Source: Pseudoblastomonas marina (GTDB lineage Bacteria; Pseudomonadota; Alphaproteobacteria; Sphingomonadales; Sphingomonadaceae). Taken from it: a DNA stretch of 64,000 bases. Where the stretch lies: assembly GCF_014641655.1 (NCBI RefSeq), contig NZ_BMID01000001.1, forward strand, positions 1,230,427 through 1,294,426. Direction: 5' to 3'. Numbering within the stretch: the first letter of the stretch is position 1; every line of letters starts with the position of its first letter. Shown in pieces: positions 8,097-16,813 of this stretch. The translations under genes were made by a program, and so were the position numbers. A model generated the notes under the pieces. That model searched no databases. It saw only the letters and a list, made by a program, of their open reading frames with translations, and was not told where the DNA came from.

Positions 8097-9104
8097 TCAG
8101 CGGCGACCGACCCAACCGACAGCAGCCACAATACCAGCGACGAACAGACATCCCTCCATCGCCCCGAAACCGACCGCCAAGGCACCACCGCCGGACTGGC
8201 CACCCCACGGCAACGCGAGCGCCGAACCGGGAAAGCTCTGCGCCAGCGAGGCGAGGCTCCCGCCGAAAAGCGTTCCATCAAGCAGGATGAGCAACGCCCC
8301 CGTCGCCGCGCCCAGTACCGCCGCCATGCCAAGCGCCATCCGATGACCACGCAGATCGAGCAGCGCAACGCTCACGCCGCAGGCCAAGCCCAGCACGAGA
8401 CCTTCGACCGCGCCGGTCATCGCGACCGGGCTGGAGCCGAACAAAAGACCGAAGGCATCCCGACCCAGCAGGTTTGCGAGCGCACCTGTCAGCAACCCGC
8501 CCAGCGCTCCGCCGAACATGGTGCGCCACGGCTCATGCTCGCGTCCGCCGATCAGCACGATCCCCAGTGCGATTCCGAGCGCAGAGACACCCGCCGCCAG
8601 CGCGGCGACGCAGATCATCACCAGCAACAGCGACAGTGACGAACCCGCGCTTTGCGCCGCCGCGAACCCGTAGACCAGCCCGACGCACGCTCCTGCGGCC
8701 GCCCCGCCCAGCACCATGGCCCCGGCCCGCGCCGTCGCGCTATTCCCTTGGGCCGGAGTAGCTGGAGGCGGCGTGTCTGCCGCCGTTCCCGGCGCTGCGA
8801 TGAAACGATAGCCGTGCTTGGGCACGGTCTCGATGAAACTGGGCGAGGTCGCATCGTCGCCGAGCGCCTTGCGCAGCGCCCGGATGCACTGGGTGATCGC
8901 CTCGTCGGTCACCGGGACGCCGCGCCAGACCTCCTCGTGCAACCGCTCCTTGGTGATCACCGCCTGCGGTTCGCTGGCGAGCAGGACGAGCGCATCGAGG
9001 TAGCGCCCGCTCAGCGCGACCGGTTCGCCATCATCGAGCAATCGCCGCTGCGCCGGAATCAGTGTGAAACGGTCGAATTGCAGCGGTCCGGCGGTCGATT
9101 TCAC
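8097..9104 (-). CDS. Membrane-bound winged-helix transcriptional regulator (CadC/ToxR-like layout)
   Basis: The first 100 or so residues form an OmpR/PhoB-type winged helix, with LDALVLLASEPQAVITKERL and a recognition region ending in FIETVPKHGYRF. The remaining 230 residues are hydrophobic glycine/alanine-rich segments, probably six or more transmembrane helices, with no TPR or sensor domain. This is a one-component regulator that would act from the membrane, as in CadC or ToxR. Its signal and targets are unknown. It is divergent from the small membrane protein gene at 9185, with 80 bases between the starts, so that neighbour is the first candidate target. Confidence 0.8.
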   Translation of the reverse strand: MKSTAGPLQFDRFTLIPAQRRLLDDGEPVALSGRYLDALVLLASEPQAVITKERLHEEVWRGVPVTDEAITQCIRALRKALGDDATSPSFIETVPKHGYRFIAAPGTAADTPPPATPAQGNSATARAGAMVLGGAAAGACVGLVYGFAAAQSAGSSLSLLLVMICVAALAAGVSALGIALGIVLIGGREHEPWRTMFGGALGGLLTGALANLLGRDAFGLLFGSSPVAMTGAVEGLVLGLACGVSVALLDLRGHRMALGMAAVLGAATGALLILLDGTLFGGSLASLAQSFPGSALALPWGGQSGGGALAVGFGAMEGCLFVAGIVAAVGWVGRR

Positions 9105-9184
9105 GGTTTCCTCAGCGATCGCTCATGCCTTTCATCGCGGGTTTCCCGATCAGTTGCTCCGGTTACACAAGGAAAGGCAAGACC

Positions 9185-9721
9185 ATGAACGATACCGTCA
9201 ACCGCGATCCGCTGGCCGGCCGGCTGTGGCGCATCATCTACTGGGGCGGTGCGGCGCTGCTGCTCGCCCTGCCCGCGCTCGCCATGCAACTGACCGACGA
9301 AGTGAACTGGGGCAGCGAGGACTTCATATTCGCCGGCATCCTGTTCGTCGCGGTCGGCGTCGCGCTCGAGTTCACCGTCCGCAAGAGCCGGGACTGGTCC
9401 TATCGCGCGGCGATGCTCGGCTTCATCGGCGGCACCTTCCTGACCTTCTGGGTCAATGGCGCGGTCGGCATCATCGACAACGAGTCGCTCGATATCAACA
9501 CGACGTTCAACGTCATGGCGCTGGCGGGGGTCCTCGCGGCGTTCGTCGTTCGCGCGCAGGCAGGCAAAATGATGGCGATCGCCGGTTTCCAAGCACTCGT
9601 CGTGCTGGCCACGGGCTTCGCGGCCGAATTCACCTCGCAGCCCGATTGGGGGCCGGTACTGGTGTTCGCGGCGGGCTGGCTGGTTGTGACGCTGATGTTC
9701 CGCGCGGCCCGCCAGGGCTAG
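9185..9721 (+). CDS. Small polytopic membrane protein of unknown function
   Basis: The 178-residue protein has about five or six hydrophobic segments, such as WGGAALLLALPALAM, FIFAGILFVAVGVALEF and ALAGVLAAFVV, and conserved-looking charged loops (DEVNWGSEDF). I do not recognise a named family with certainty; similar proteins are annotated only as hypothetical membrane proteins. ATG 9185 is preceded by a good ribosome site, AAGGAAAGG. The gene is divergent from the membrane-bound winged-helix regulator, and its stop codon overlaps that of imuB by four bases (CTAG). Confidence 0.75.
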   Translation: MNDTVNRDPLAGRLWRIIYWGGAALLLALPALAMQLTDEVNWGSEDFIFAGILFVAVGVALEFTVRKSRDWSYRAAMLGFIGGTFLTFWVNGAVGIIDNESLDINTTFNVMALAGVLAAFVVRAQAGKMMAIAGFQALVVLATGFAAEFTSQPDWGPVLVFAAGWLVVTLMFRAARQG

Positions 9722-11283
9722 GCGCACAGGCCCTGCAGGTACCAGTCGGGGGCGCCGCCGCGCCCGTCGCCCGCAATGCCGTGGCGATAGATCCAGTAGC
9801 GGCGCCCCTCGCCATCCTCGATCCGGTAGTAATCGCGCAATCGCACCGTCGAACGCTCGCGCCACCATTCGGGCGCGATCCGCTCGGGCCCCTCGACCCG
9901 CACGACATCGTGGCGCTGCCCGCGCCACCGGAACGTCTTGGGATAGCCATCGGGCGTGGCGTAGAGCACGGAAATCCGCTCGGCCTGCTCGAGCATCTTG
10001 AGCGGGCGCTGGTGGAAGGCCAACTCGCCCTGCGCGGGCGGCACCGGTTCGAGCGGCGGTTGCCAGCGCTGCGCACGTTCGGGCAGGTGGCTGGCATGCG
10101 GCACCGGGCGGCGCACCGCCTGCGCGCCGAGCCGCACGCTGAGCCGGTCGATACAGGCCGCGAGCGAGGTGCCGTGTTCCTCCGCCGCCGCCTCGAAATC
10201 GCCCTGCGACAGGCCGAGCGGTTGCGACCAGCTCGCACGCAGCCGCACCAGTTCGATCCCGAACCCGGCGTCGACATCGTCGAGCTTTTCGGAAAACAGC
10301 CGCGTGATGTGCCCCGCCTCGCGGGTGGCGGCGGCGAGTTCGAGCGTGCGCACCAGCACCTCGCCATCGAGTTTCCACATGCCCAGCTCGAGCCGCCGCG
10401 CGCCTTCCCCCTTGCCCTCGAGCGCGCGCGCCATGTCGAGCGCGAGGTCAGCCAGCACCCGGTCGAGCAACGCACGGTGGCGGATCGGTTCGGCGAGGCG
10501 GCGCTGGACCAGCGGCATCTCCTGCGGGACCACCGGCAATAGCGGCTCTGGCACCTTGCCGAGCAGTTGGTCGAGCCGGACCAGCGGGTTGGCGGCGGGC
10601 GACCTGCGGTTGCGGAAGCGCCGGTGGAGCGCATCGCGCCCGTCGCGACTGCCGAAGCGGGTGGTGAGATCGCCGAGCCGCTTGAGCCCGAGCCGTCGCA
10701 AAATCGCCAGCACGTCGCCATCGAGCCGCAGCGCGGCCGCGGGCAGGTTGGCGAGGCGGGCTTCGGCATCGACATCGGGGGCGAGGATGCTGCCGTCCGC
10801 GCCATGATGCGCCAGCGCCCAGGCCGCGCCCGCCGTGGGCGCGATCGCGCTGCGCGACAGCAACCCGCGCGCCGAGACCTTGCGCGCGACATCGGCCAGC
10901 AGCTGTGCTTCGCCGCCGAACAGGTGCGCGACGCCCGAGACATCGACCAACGCGCCGTCGGGCGCATCCATCGCGCTCCACGGTCCCCAGCGGCGCGCCC
11001 ACAGTGCGAAATGTTCGAGGAAATCGAGGTCTCCCGCCGGATCGGCCGGGGCGACCGCGATGGAGGGACACAGGGCGCGGGCATCGGCAAGCATGGTGCC
11101 GGGCCGCGCCCCTGCCTCGAACGCCGCCGCGTTGAGCGCCTCGATGCGGGGACCGTGCGCGGTTTCGCCGACCAGTGCGAGCGGCGCGCCGTCCGCGCCC
11201 TCGCCGCGTTCACATCCCCGGGCGAGCCGCCAGCGATCGATCGCCAGCGCCGGCAGCCAGATCGCGAGGATCCGGCGTGGCAT
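9718..11283 (-). CDS. imuB: ImuB, catalytically inactive Y-family polymerase homologue of the SOS mutasome
   Basis: ImuB is a Y-family (DinB-like) protein lacking polymerase activity. In the characterised systems it bridges ImuA, DnaE2 and the sliding clamp during translesion synthesis. The N-terminus MPRRILAIWLPALAIDRWRL is typical, as are the later region DLDFLEHFALWARRWGPW and the little-finger-like domain. The protein has 521 residues from ATG 11283; an ATG three codons further upstream is equally possible. Its start lies inside the 3' end of imuA (about 74 bases overlap), so the two are translationally coupled. The stop codon overlaps that of the convergent membrane protein gene. Confidence 0.92.
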   Translation of the reverse strand: MPRRILAIWLPALAIDRWRLARGCERGEGADGAPLALVGETAHGPRIEALNAAAFEAGARPGTMLADARALCPSIAVAPADPAGDLDFLEHFALWARRWGPWSAMDAPDGALVDVSGVAHLFGGEAQLLADVARKVSARGLLSRSAIAPTAGAAWALAHHGADGSILAPDVDAEARLANLPAAALRLDGDVLAILRRLGLKRLGDLTTRFGSRDGRDALHRRFRNRRSPAANPLVRLDQLLGKVPEPLLPVVPQEMPLVQRRLAEPIRHRALLDRVLADLALDMARALEGKGEGARRLELGMWKLDGEVLVRTLELAAATREAGHITRLFSEKLDDVDAGFGIELVRLRASWSQPLGLSQGDFEAAAEEHGTSLAACIDRLSVRLGAQAVRRPVPHASHLPERAQRWQPPLEPVPPAQGELAFHQRPLKMLEQAERISVLYATPDGYPKTFRWRGQRHDVVRVEGPERIAPEWWRERSTVRLRDYYRIEDGEGRRYWIYRHGIAGDGRGGAPDWYLQGLCA

Positions 11284-12001
11284 TGGCTTCATCGGCGCGC
11301 GCGAGGGGAGCCAGGGCGGCGAGCCCGCCGCGCTCATCGTGCAGGGCCCAGCGCCCGGGCCGGTGGCGGCGCGAGCGGAACAGCTCCGCCTGCCAGGCGG
11401 GCACCCCGGGCGCAGCGGCGTTCCAGCGCGGGGCCGGCGACGAGGCGCTCGCCACCTCCCACCGCATGCGCGCGGCGGACAGGTCGCGCCGGGCATCGAG
11501 CCGCACGAGGTAGAGCGGCACGCCATGCCGCTCGGCCGCCAGCGTCAGCCGCCGCGAGGCGGTGAAATCGAGCTCGCGCGGATTGCCCGCCAGCTCGCCG
11601 ATCACGAACGCGAGCTCGCGGCAGCGCACCCCCTCCTCGAGCGCGAACAGTGCATCGACCGGCCGGGGGGCGAGGACGTGGATCAACCGCCGCCGCCAAT
11701 CCTCGGGCAGTCCGGCGCGATAGGGCAGCCCGCCGAGCTTCGCGGCCTTGGCATCCTGCACCCACAATATGCCGCGCTCGTCCGAAACGTCGGCCAGTTC
11801 GCCGCCATTCAGGTCGCGCCAGCCATCGCGCGCCAGGGCGAGCGCCAGCCCCGCGCCGCTCGCCTCGCGCGCGGGGGCGAAAACTTCGGCATGACACGCT
11901 GCCTCCCCCAGACCGGGGCGCCATTGCGCCGACGGCACCGCCCCGCGCGCGAGCAGTTCGGCGGCGTTGGTCAGTTTGGGCGATGTGGCGGAAGAAGGCA
12001 T
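11210..12001 (-). CDS. imuA: ImuA, RecA-fold accessory protein of the SOS mutasome
   Basis: ImuA proteins are RecA-like factors needed, with ImuB, for DnaE2-dependent damage-induced mutagenesis. The 263-residue product has the expected alphaproteobacterial pattern: a short N-terminus, ARGAVPSAQWRPGLGEAACHAEVF, and the segment ALFALEEGVRCRELAFVIGEL. I see no intact Walker A motif, as is common for ImuA. ATG 12001 is chosen over a longer frame to 12367 because family similarity begins here and a LexA box lies 57 bases upstream. It forms an operon with imuB, which it overlaps. Confidence 0.88.
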   Translation of the reverse strand: MPSSATSPKLTNAAELLARGAVPSAQWRPGLGEAACHAEVFAPAREASGAGLALALARDGWRDLNGGELADVSDERGILWVQDAKAAKLGGLPYRAGLPEDWRRRLIHVLAPRPVDALFALEEGVRCRELAFVIGELAGNPRELDFTASRRLTLAAERHGVPLYLVRLDARRDLSAARMRWEVASASSPAPRWNAAAPGVPAWQAELFRSRRHRPGRWALHDERGGLAALAPLARADEANATPDPRDLAAGAGDRSLAARPGM

Positions 12002-12057
12002 GCATTGCTCTGTTTTGCGGCTCTGTTTCGGGCGGAAGCGAATCGAACAACCATTCT

Positions 12058-12072
12058 GTTCTATCTTTGTTC
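12058..12072 (-). promoter_or_regulatory. LexA box (SOS operator) of imuA-imuB
   Basis: The plus strand reads GTTCTATCTTTGTTC, a perfect GTTC-N7-GTTC alphaproteobacterial LexA box. On the minus strand it sits between a possible -35 (TTGCTA) and a weak -10 (CAGAAT) spaced 17 bases apart, 57 bases before the imuA ATG. Repression by LexA fits the known SOS control of imuAB. Confidence 0.85.
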
Positions 12073-12164
12073 CGTTAGCAAGCCGGGGCGGAGGAAATCG
12101 TCCACGCCTCGGATAGCATCGCCGCCTCGCGCGTTGGAAAACCAAACACATACAGGAGACCCGC

Positions 12165-12650
12165 ATGAAAACGGCCGAAGGCAATCCCGACGAGTTGAAG
12201 AAAGAATTCTGGAAGGCGCTTGCCGATTCGCCCTTCCTGTTCCTCCAGCGCCAAGACGATTCGTCGAGTGCGGTGCCGATGAGCCCGCAGCTCGACAAGC
12301 ACGCCAACAGTGCGATCTGGTTCTTCACCCACACGAAAAGCGATTTCGCCCGGCTCGGCGCGGTCACCGCGACCTTTCAGGGCAAGGGCCACGAAATGTA
12401 CGCGCGCTTCAACGGCACGCTAGCCAAGGAAACCAGCCAGGAACGCTTCGACCAGTTCTGGAACAACTTCGTCGAGGCCTGGTACGATGGCGGCAAGGAC
12501 GATCCCGATCTGCTGTTCCTCCGCATGGACCTCGGCGAAGCGGAAATCTGGAACGGCGATCTCGGCCTCCTGAACACCGCCAAGATGGCGCTCGGCATGG
12601 ACGTCCACGAAGAAGCCGAGGAAGAGCACGTCAAGCACGTCGATATCTGA
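12165..12650 (+). CDS. Pyridoxamine 5'-phosphate oxidase-fold protein (general stress protein 26 type)
   Basis: A 161-residue split-barrel flavin-binding-fold protein of the pyridox_oxase_2/general stress protein family. Recognisable parts are the strand region PFLFLQRQDD, AIWFFTHTKSD and the tail with YDGGKDDPDLLFLRMDLGEAEIW. Members bind FMN or related cofactors, and the substrate here is not predictable. ATG 12165 has a good ribosome site (CAGGAGACCCGC). It is divergent from imuA, sharing a 163-base intergenic region with the LexA box, though the box lies on the imuA side. A bidirectional terminator follows. Confidence 0.85.
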   Translation: MKTAEGNPDELKKEFWKALADSPFLFLQRQDDSSSAVPMSPQLDKHANSAIWFFTHTKSDFARLGAVTATFQGKGHEMYARFNGTLAKETSQERFDQFWNNFVEAWYDGGKDDPDLLFLRMDLGEAEIWNGDLGLLNTAKMALGMDVHEEAEEEHVKHVDI

Positions 12651-12674
12651 TCGCCCCACCTCCCAACGACAAAC

Positions 12675-12708
12675 AAAAAGGGCCGCGAGACGATCGCGGC
12701 CCTTCTTC
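12675..12708. terminator. Bidirectional rho-independent terminator
   Basis: GGGCCGCGA (12680-12688) pairs with TCGCGGCCC (12694-12702) around a five-base loop. An A-rich tract flanks one side and a T-rich tract (TTCTTCT) the other. It lies between the convergent stress-protein and permease genes and can serve both. Confidence 0.85.
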
Positions 12709-12711
12709 TAT

Positions 12712-14325
12712 CTAGTGGATGGCCGGCGCATCCGGCTCGATCGAGTCCAGTTCCGCCTCGGGTACTTCGACCACGCCATGTCCGAGGTGACTGCGCGACC
12801 GGCTGTAACCGAAGTAGATTACCAGGCCGATCACTGACCACACCGGAAGAACGATCATCGCTTCGCGCGGCAGGTTGAAGAAAAGGAACAGGCAGCCGAG
12901 TATCGTCGCCGGCCCGATCAACCACAATGCGGGGACGCGGAACGCCCGCTTGCGCGCCGGATCGGTCCGCCGCAGCACCATCACCGCGACAGCTACCATC
13001 ATGAAGGCATAAAGCGTGCCGGCATTGGCGATATCGGCCAGTTGCCCGACCGGGAAGAATGCCGCGCCCAGCGCCACCACCGCGCCGGTCAGCGCGGTGA
13101 CCACGTGGGGCGTCTTCCACTTGGGATGCACGCGGCTGAGTCGCTCGGGAAGCAACCCGTCGCGGCTCATCACGAAGAAGATACGGGTCTGGGCGAACAG
13201 CAGCACGAGGATGACCGAGGGTAACGCGAGGAAGGCGGCATAGCCCAGTGCATTGCCAATGCCCGAATAACCGATCTGGCGCAGCACGTGTGCAAGTGCT
13301 TCGTCCGAACACACCAGCGCACCGGCATGGACCGGCAGCGCGCACTGCCGCGCCAGTTCCTCGGAACCGGCAGGGAACGGGATCCCGCCCGGACCCATGA
13401 TCGGCTGCCCCCCGATCGTCCCGATGGCTCCCGCCGCGACGAGGATGTAGAATACCGTGCAGAACAGCAGCGAGCCGACCAGGCCGATCGGGACGTTGCG
13501 CTGCGGGTCGCGGGTTTCCTCGGCCGCGGTCGAGACCGCATCGAATCCGACATAGGCGAAGAAGATCGTCGCCGCGGCGCCGACCGCGCCCACACCGGTA
13601 CCGAAGCCCCCGAAGACGCCGGCAGGCAGGAAAGGATTGAACTGTTCGACATCGACCTGCGGCAGGGTGAGTGCGATGAAGATCGTCAGCGCCGTCACCT
13701 TGATCGCGACGAGCACCGCATTGACCTTCGCGCTTTCGCTCGTTCCGATCATCAGGAGCCAGGTGACCAGCAAGGCGATCAGTGCCGCAGGCAGGTTGAT
13801 CAACCCACCCTCCACGCCACCCAGCGCGAGCGGCCCCGCCGATAGCCATGGCGGAAGATGGATGCCCAGCGTCTCGCCCAGAATCGACCCGGCGAAGTAG
13901 CCGGACCACCCCACCGAAACGGCGCTGGCCGCAATTGCGTATTCGAGCACCAGCGCCCAGCCCACGGTCCAGGCGAGCAATTCGCCCATCGTGGCATAGG
14001 TGTAAGTGTAGGCGGAGCCCGATACCGGGACCGCCGCGGCGATCTCGGCATAGCAGAGCGCCGCGACCACGCAGATCACCCCTGCGATAGCGAAGGCGAG
14101 CATGAGGCCAGGGCCGGCCTTTTGCGCACCCGCAGCGGTGAGCACGAAAATTCCTGTCCCGATTATGCAGCCGATGCCGAACAGCATCAACTGTATGGGA
14201 CCGAGCGAACGATGGAGCGACTTCTTTTCGGCCGTCTCGAGGATTGCCTCGAGCGGCTTGACCCTTCCCAGCAGCATCGGCGGAAGACCCAGGCGGACCG
14301 CGCCGCCGGGACCTACCCGACTCAT
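12712..14325 (-). CDS. APC-family amino acid permease (cationic amino acid transporter type)
   Basis: A 537-residue inner-membrane transporter of the amino acid-polyamine-organocation superfamily. The conserved first helix reads IGCIIGTGIFVLTAAGAQKAGP, in the order known for CAT/YfnA-type permeases, and about 12 hydrophobic segments follow. FAYVGFDAVSTAAEET in helix 6 is a family hallmark. A loop with two cysteines (CALPVHAGALVC, around residue 330) is an insertion I cannot assign. ATG 14325 is given; family comparison would also allow ATG 14277 (MLLGRVKPLEAIL). The exact substrate is not predictable. It ends next to the bidirectional terminator. Confidence 0.88.
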   Translation of the reverse strand: MSRVGPGGAVRLGLPPMLLGRVKPLEAILETAEKKSLHRSLGPIQLMLFGIGCIIGTGIFVLTAAGAQKAGPGLMLAFAIAGVICVVAALCYAEIAAAVPVSGSAYTYTYATMGELLAWTVGWALVLEYAIAASAVSVGWSGYFAGSILGETLGIHLPPWLSAGPLALGGVEGGLINLPAALIALLVTWLLMIGTSESAKVNAVLVAIKVTALTIFIALTLPQVDVEQFNPFLPAGVFGGFGTGVGAVGAAATIFFAYVGFDAVSTAAEETRDPQRNVPIGLVGSLLFCTVFYILVAAGAIGTIGGQPIMGPGGIPFPAGSEELARQCALPVHAGALVCSDEALAHVLRQIGYSGIGNALGYAAFLALPSVILVLLFAQTRIFFVMSRDGLLPERLSRVHPKWKTPHVVTALTGAVVALGAAFFPVGQLADIANAGTLYAFMMVAVAVMVLRRTDPARKRAFRVPALWLIGPATILGCLFLFFNLPREAMIVLPVWSVIGLVIYFGYSRSRSHLGHGVVEVPEAELDSIEPDAPAIH

Positions 14326-14357
14326 CGTCCGCAATCGCCGGAATTAGCGTCGTTTGT

Positions 14358-14385
14358 GTGGCGCGCAATCGCTATTGCGCGCCAC
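14358..14385. terminator. Perfect 12-bp hairpin between two transporter genes (terminator-like)
   Basis: GTGGCGCGCAAT and ATTGCGCGCCAC form a perfect 12-bp stem with a four-base loop. It lies just downstream of the sodium symporter stop codon on the minus strand and upstream of the permease. No T-tract follows on either strand, so it may be an attenuating or RNA-stabilising hairpin and not a classical terminator. Confidence 0.5.
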
Positions 14386-14392
14386 CCGCAAA

Positions 14393-15838
14393 TTAGCCTT
14401 GGCCGAGGATAGAGGGGAACAGCCCCGTCACCAGGATGATCGCCACCGCGATCGGGCACAGCCAGGCGATCAGGAAGCGCCACACGCCGAGCCAAAACCG
14501 CGAAAGCCCCGTCGTCTCCGCAACCAGCCTGCGATCGGCCTTCCAGCCCACGAAGATCGCGGTGAAGAACGCGCCCAACGGCAGCATGATCTTGCCGGTG
14601 AAGCCGTCGACCGTGTCGAGGATGTCGGTTTCCGCGAAGATGTCCCAGAATCCCAGCGGGCGAACATCGGCCCAGACGTTGTAGCCGAGCAGGCAGAAGA
14701 TCCCGATCACGAACGAGCCGAGGCCGAAGATCGTGGCCGACTTCATCCGGCTCCACTTCATTTCGCCGATCCCCCAGGCGGTCGGCACTTCGAGGAGCGA
14801 GATCGAGCTCGTTACCGCGGCGACGAGGATGAGGAGGAAGAACAGCAGACCGATCAACGATCCGGCGGGCATTTCCTGGAACGCGAAGGGCAGCGTCTGG
14901 AATACCAGGGTCGGCCCCGCGGCGGGATCGAGCCCGACCGACAGCACGATCGGGAAGATCATCAGGCCCGCGAGCAGCGCGACCGAGGTATCGGCGACGG
15001 CAATGATCCCAGCGGTCGGACCAAGCCTGTCCGAGCCCCCGATATACGAACCATAGGTAATCAGGCCGGCCACACCGAGCGAAAGGGAGAACAGCGCCTG
15101 ACCCAGCGCGGAGTTCATGACGCCGGGCGTCAGCTTCGACCAGTCGGGGGTGAACAGAAATGCTACCGCTTCGCCGAAATCGCCGACGAAGGCGCCGTAG
15201 ATCACGATCCCAACCAGCAGCGCGAAGAACATCGGCATCAGGATCGTCGCGGCCTTCTCGATACCGCTGCCGACACCGCGCGCGATGATGTAGAAGGTCA
15301 GTCCCATGAAGGCGGCATGCATGCCGAGGAGCAGGGGAACGTTGGCAAACATGTCACCGAGCCGCTGCTGGATCGCGCCGTGGTCCTCGCCCGCCAGCGC
15401 GCCGCGGAACGGTTCGCCCGCGAGCAGCGCACCGCCGAAATCGGCGGCGAACACACCAACATAATACAGCACCCACCCGGCGACGACCGAATAGAAACTG
15501 AGGATCAGGAACGCGGCGAGCGCACCGAGACCGCCAAACAGGCCCCAGCTCTTGCTCGCCCGCGAGTGCGCGGCGACGTGGCGGATCGAGCCGACCGCGT
15601 CGGTCTGGCCCGCCTTGCCGATGAAGATTTCGGACAGCACCAGTGGCAGGCCGAGCAGGAACACACAACCGATGTAAAACAAGACGAAGGCCCCGCCACC
15701 GCTTTCGCCCGCCAGCGTCGGGAAACGCCAGATGTTGCCGAGCCCGACGGCCGCGCCGATCGCGGCGAGGATGAAGGCCGAACGCGAGGACCAGCCTTCG
15801 CGCTTTTCGATGCCGTGCATATCGGTGGCTGCTACCAT
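14393..15838 (-). CDS. Sodium-dependent neurotransmitter-symporter-family (NSS/SNF) transporter
   Basis: A 481-residue, roughly 12-helix sodium-coupled amino acid transporter related to LeuT. The first helix carries the NSS signature AAVGLGNIWRFP with the unwound glycine region, and WVLYYVGVF and GLDPAAGPTLVFQTLPFAF are family-like. ATG 15838 is chosen because a strong GGGAGG ribosome site lies eight bases upstream; a longer frame to 15889 lacks one. It is divergent from panB. The transported substrate cannot be read from sequence. Confidence 0.9.
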   Translation of the reverse strand: MVAATDMHGIEKREGWSSRSAFILAAIGAAVGLGNIWRFPTLAGESGGGAFVLFYIGCVFLLGLPLVLSEIFIGKAGQTDAVGSIRHVAAHSRASKSWGLFGGLGALAAFLILSFYSVVAGWVLYYVGVFAADFGGALLAGEPFRGALAGEDHGAIQQRLGDMFANVPLLLGMHAAFMGLTFYIIARGVGSGIEKAATILMPMFFALLVGIVIYGAFVGDFGEAVAFLFTPDWSKLTPGVMNSALGQALFSLSLGVAGLITYGSYIGGSDRLGPTAGIIAVADTSVALLAGLMIFPIVLSVGLDPAAGPTLVFQTLPFAFQEMPAGSLIGLLFFLLILVAAVTSSISLLEVPTAWGIGEMKWSRMKSATIFGLGSFVIGIFCLLGYNVWADVRPLGFWDIFAETDILDTVDGFTGKIMLPLGAFFTAIFVGWKADRRLVAETTGLSRFWLGVWRFLIAWLCPIAVAIILVTGLFPSILGQG

Positions 15839-15934
15839 TCCAGAATCCTCCCGCGACCCCAGCGGCCGCCTTCGCCGACCTGCTAGCAAGCACTTCCCCC
15901 TCGCGTCGAGTGCACAATTTGCTAGAGGGGGGCC

Positions 15935-16807
15935 ATGTCCACCACTTTCCAGCTCGACACCTCGACCTCACGCGCCAATCCGACGCCTGCGCCGATGAAG
16001 CGCCTGACCGTGCCGAAGATCCGTGCGCACAAGCAGGACGGCAAGGTCGAAGAGCCACTCGTCATGCTCACCGCCTACACCGCGCGGCAGGCACAATTGC
16101 TCGACGAGCATTGCGACATGTTGCTGGTCGGGGATTCGCTCGGCCAGGTGATTTACGGCCTGCCGTCGACGATCCCGGTCACGCTCGAGATGATGGCCAA
16201 CCACGCCGCCGCCGTCGTGCGCGGCAGCTATCACGCGGTCGTGATCGTCGACATGCCCTTCGGCAGCTACGAACAGTCTCCGCAGCAGGCGTTCGAGAAT
16301 GCGAGCCGCCTGCTCAAGGAAAGCGGCGCCGCCGCGGTCAAGCTCGAAGGCGGCGAAGCGATGGCCGAAACGGTCGCCTTTCTCAACCAGCGCGGGATTC
16401 CGGTGATGGGGCATGTCGGCCTCACCCCGCAGGCGGTCAACGTGCTCGGCGGCTATGCAGCACGCGGGCGCAGCGATGCAGAAGCCGAAAAGATCGTCGG
16501 CGATGCGAAGGCGCTCGACGAGGCCGGTGCCTTCGCGATCGTGATCGAGGGCGTGGTCGAACCCATCGCGATCGCCATCACCGAACAGGTCTCCGCCCCC
16601 ACGATCGGCATCGGCGCCTCGGCAAAGTGCGACGGCCAGGTCCTCGTGGTCGACGACATGCTCGGCATGTTCGAACGCGTTCCGCGCTTCGTGAAGAAAT
16701 ACGGCGACATCGCCACCACGATCGCCGACACCGCGGCGCAATACGCTTCGGACGTGCGCGATCGCAGTTTCCCCGGTCCCGAACAGACCTACCAACCCAA
16801 GAAGTAA
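15935..16807 (+). CDS. panB: 3-methyl-2-oxobutanoate hydroxymethyltransferase (ketopantoate hydroxymethyltransferase)
   Basis: PanB makes ketopantoate from 2-oxoisovalerate and methylene-tetrahydrofolate, the first step of pantothenate and coenzyme A synthesis. The 290-residue length fits. Visible motifs are [13 protein letters not shown] (metal-binding aspartate), [21 protein letters not shown] and [12 protein letters not shown] 22-residue extension precedes the core. A purine-rich stretch (AGAGGGGGG) lies before ATG 15935. The DUF475 membrane protein gene follows after six bases, so they may be cotranscribed. Confidence 0.95.
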   Translation: MSTTFQLDTSTSRANPTPAPMKRLTVPKIRAHKQDGKVEEPLVMLTAYTARQAQLLDEHCDMLLVGDSLGQVIYGLPSTIPVTLEMMANHAAAVVRGSYHAVVIVDMPFGSYEQSPQQAFENASRLLKESGAAAVKLEGGEAMAETVAFLNQRGIPVMGHVGLTPQAVNVLGGYAARGRSDAEAEKIVGDAKALDEAGAFAIVIEGVVEPIAIAITEQVSAPTIGIGASAKCDGQVLVVDDMLGMFERVPRFVKKYGDIATTIADTAAQYASDVRDRSFPGPEQTYQPKK

Positions 16808-16813
16808 CCCCCC

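Noticed and set aside
8018-8368. N-terminal extension of the radical SAM protein to 8368
   Set aside because: It would cross the LexA box and overlap the 3' end of the winged-helix regulator, and it adds arginine/tryptophan-rich sequence unlike the family.
12002-12367. N-terminal extension of imuA to 12367
   Set aside because: It would run through the LexA box and the divergent stress-protein gene; family similarity starts at 12001.
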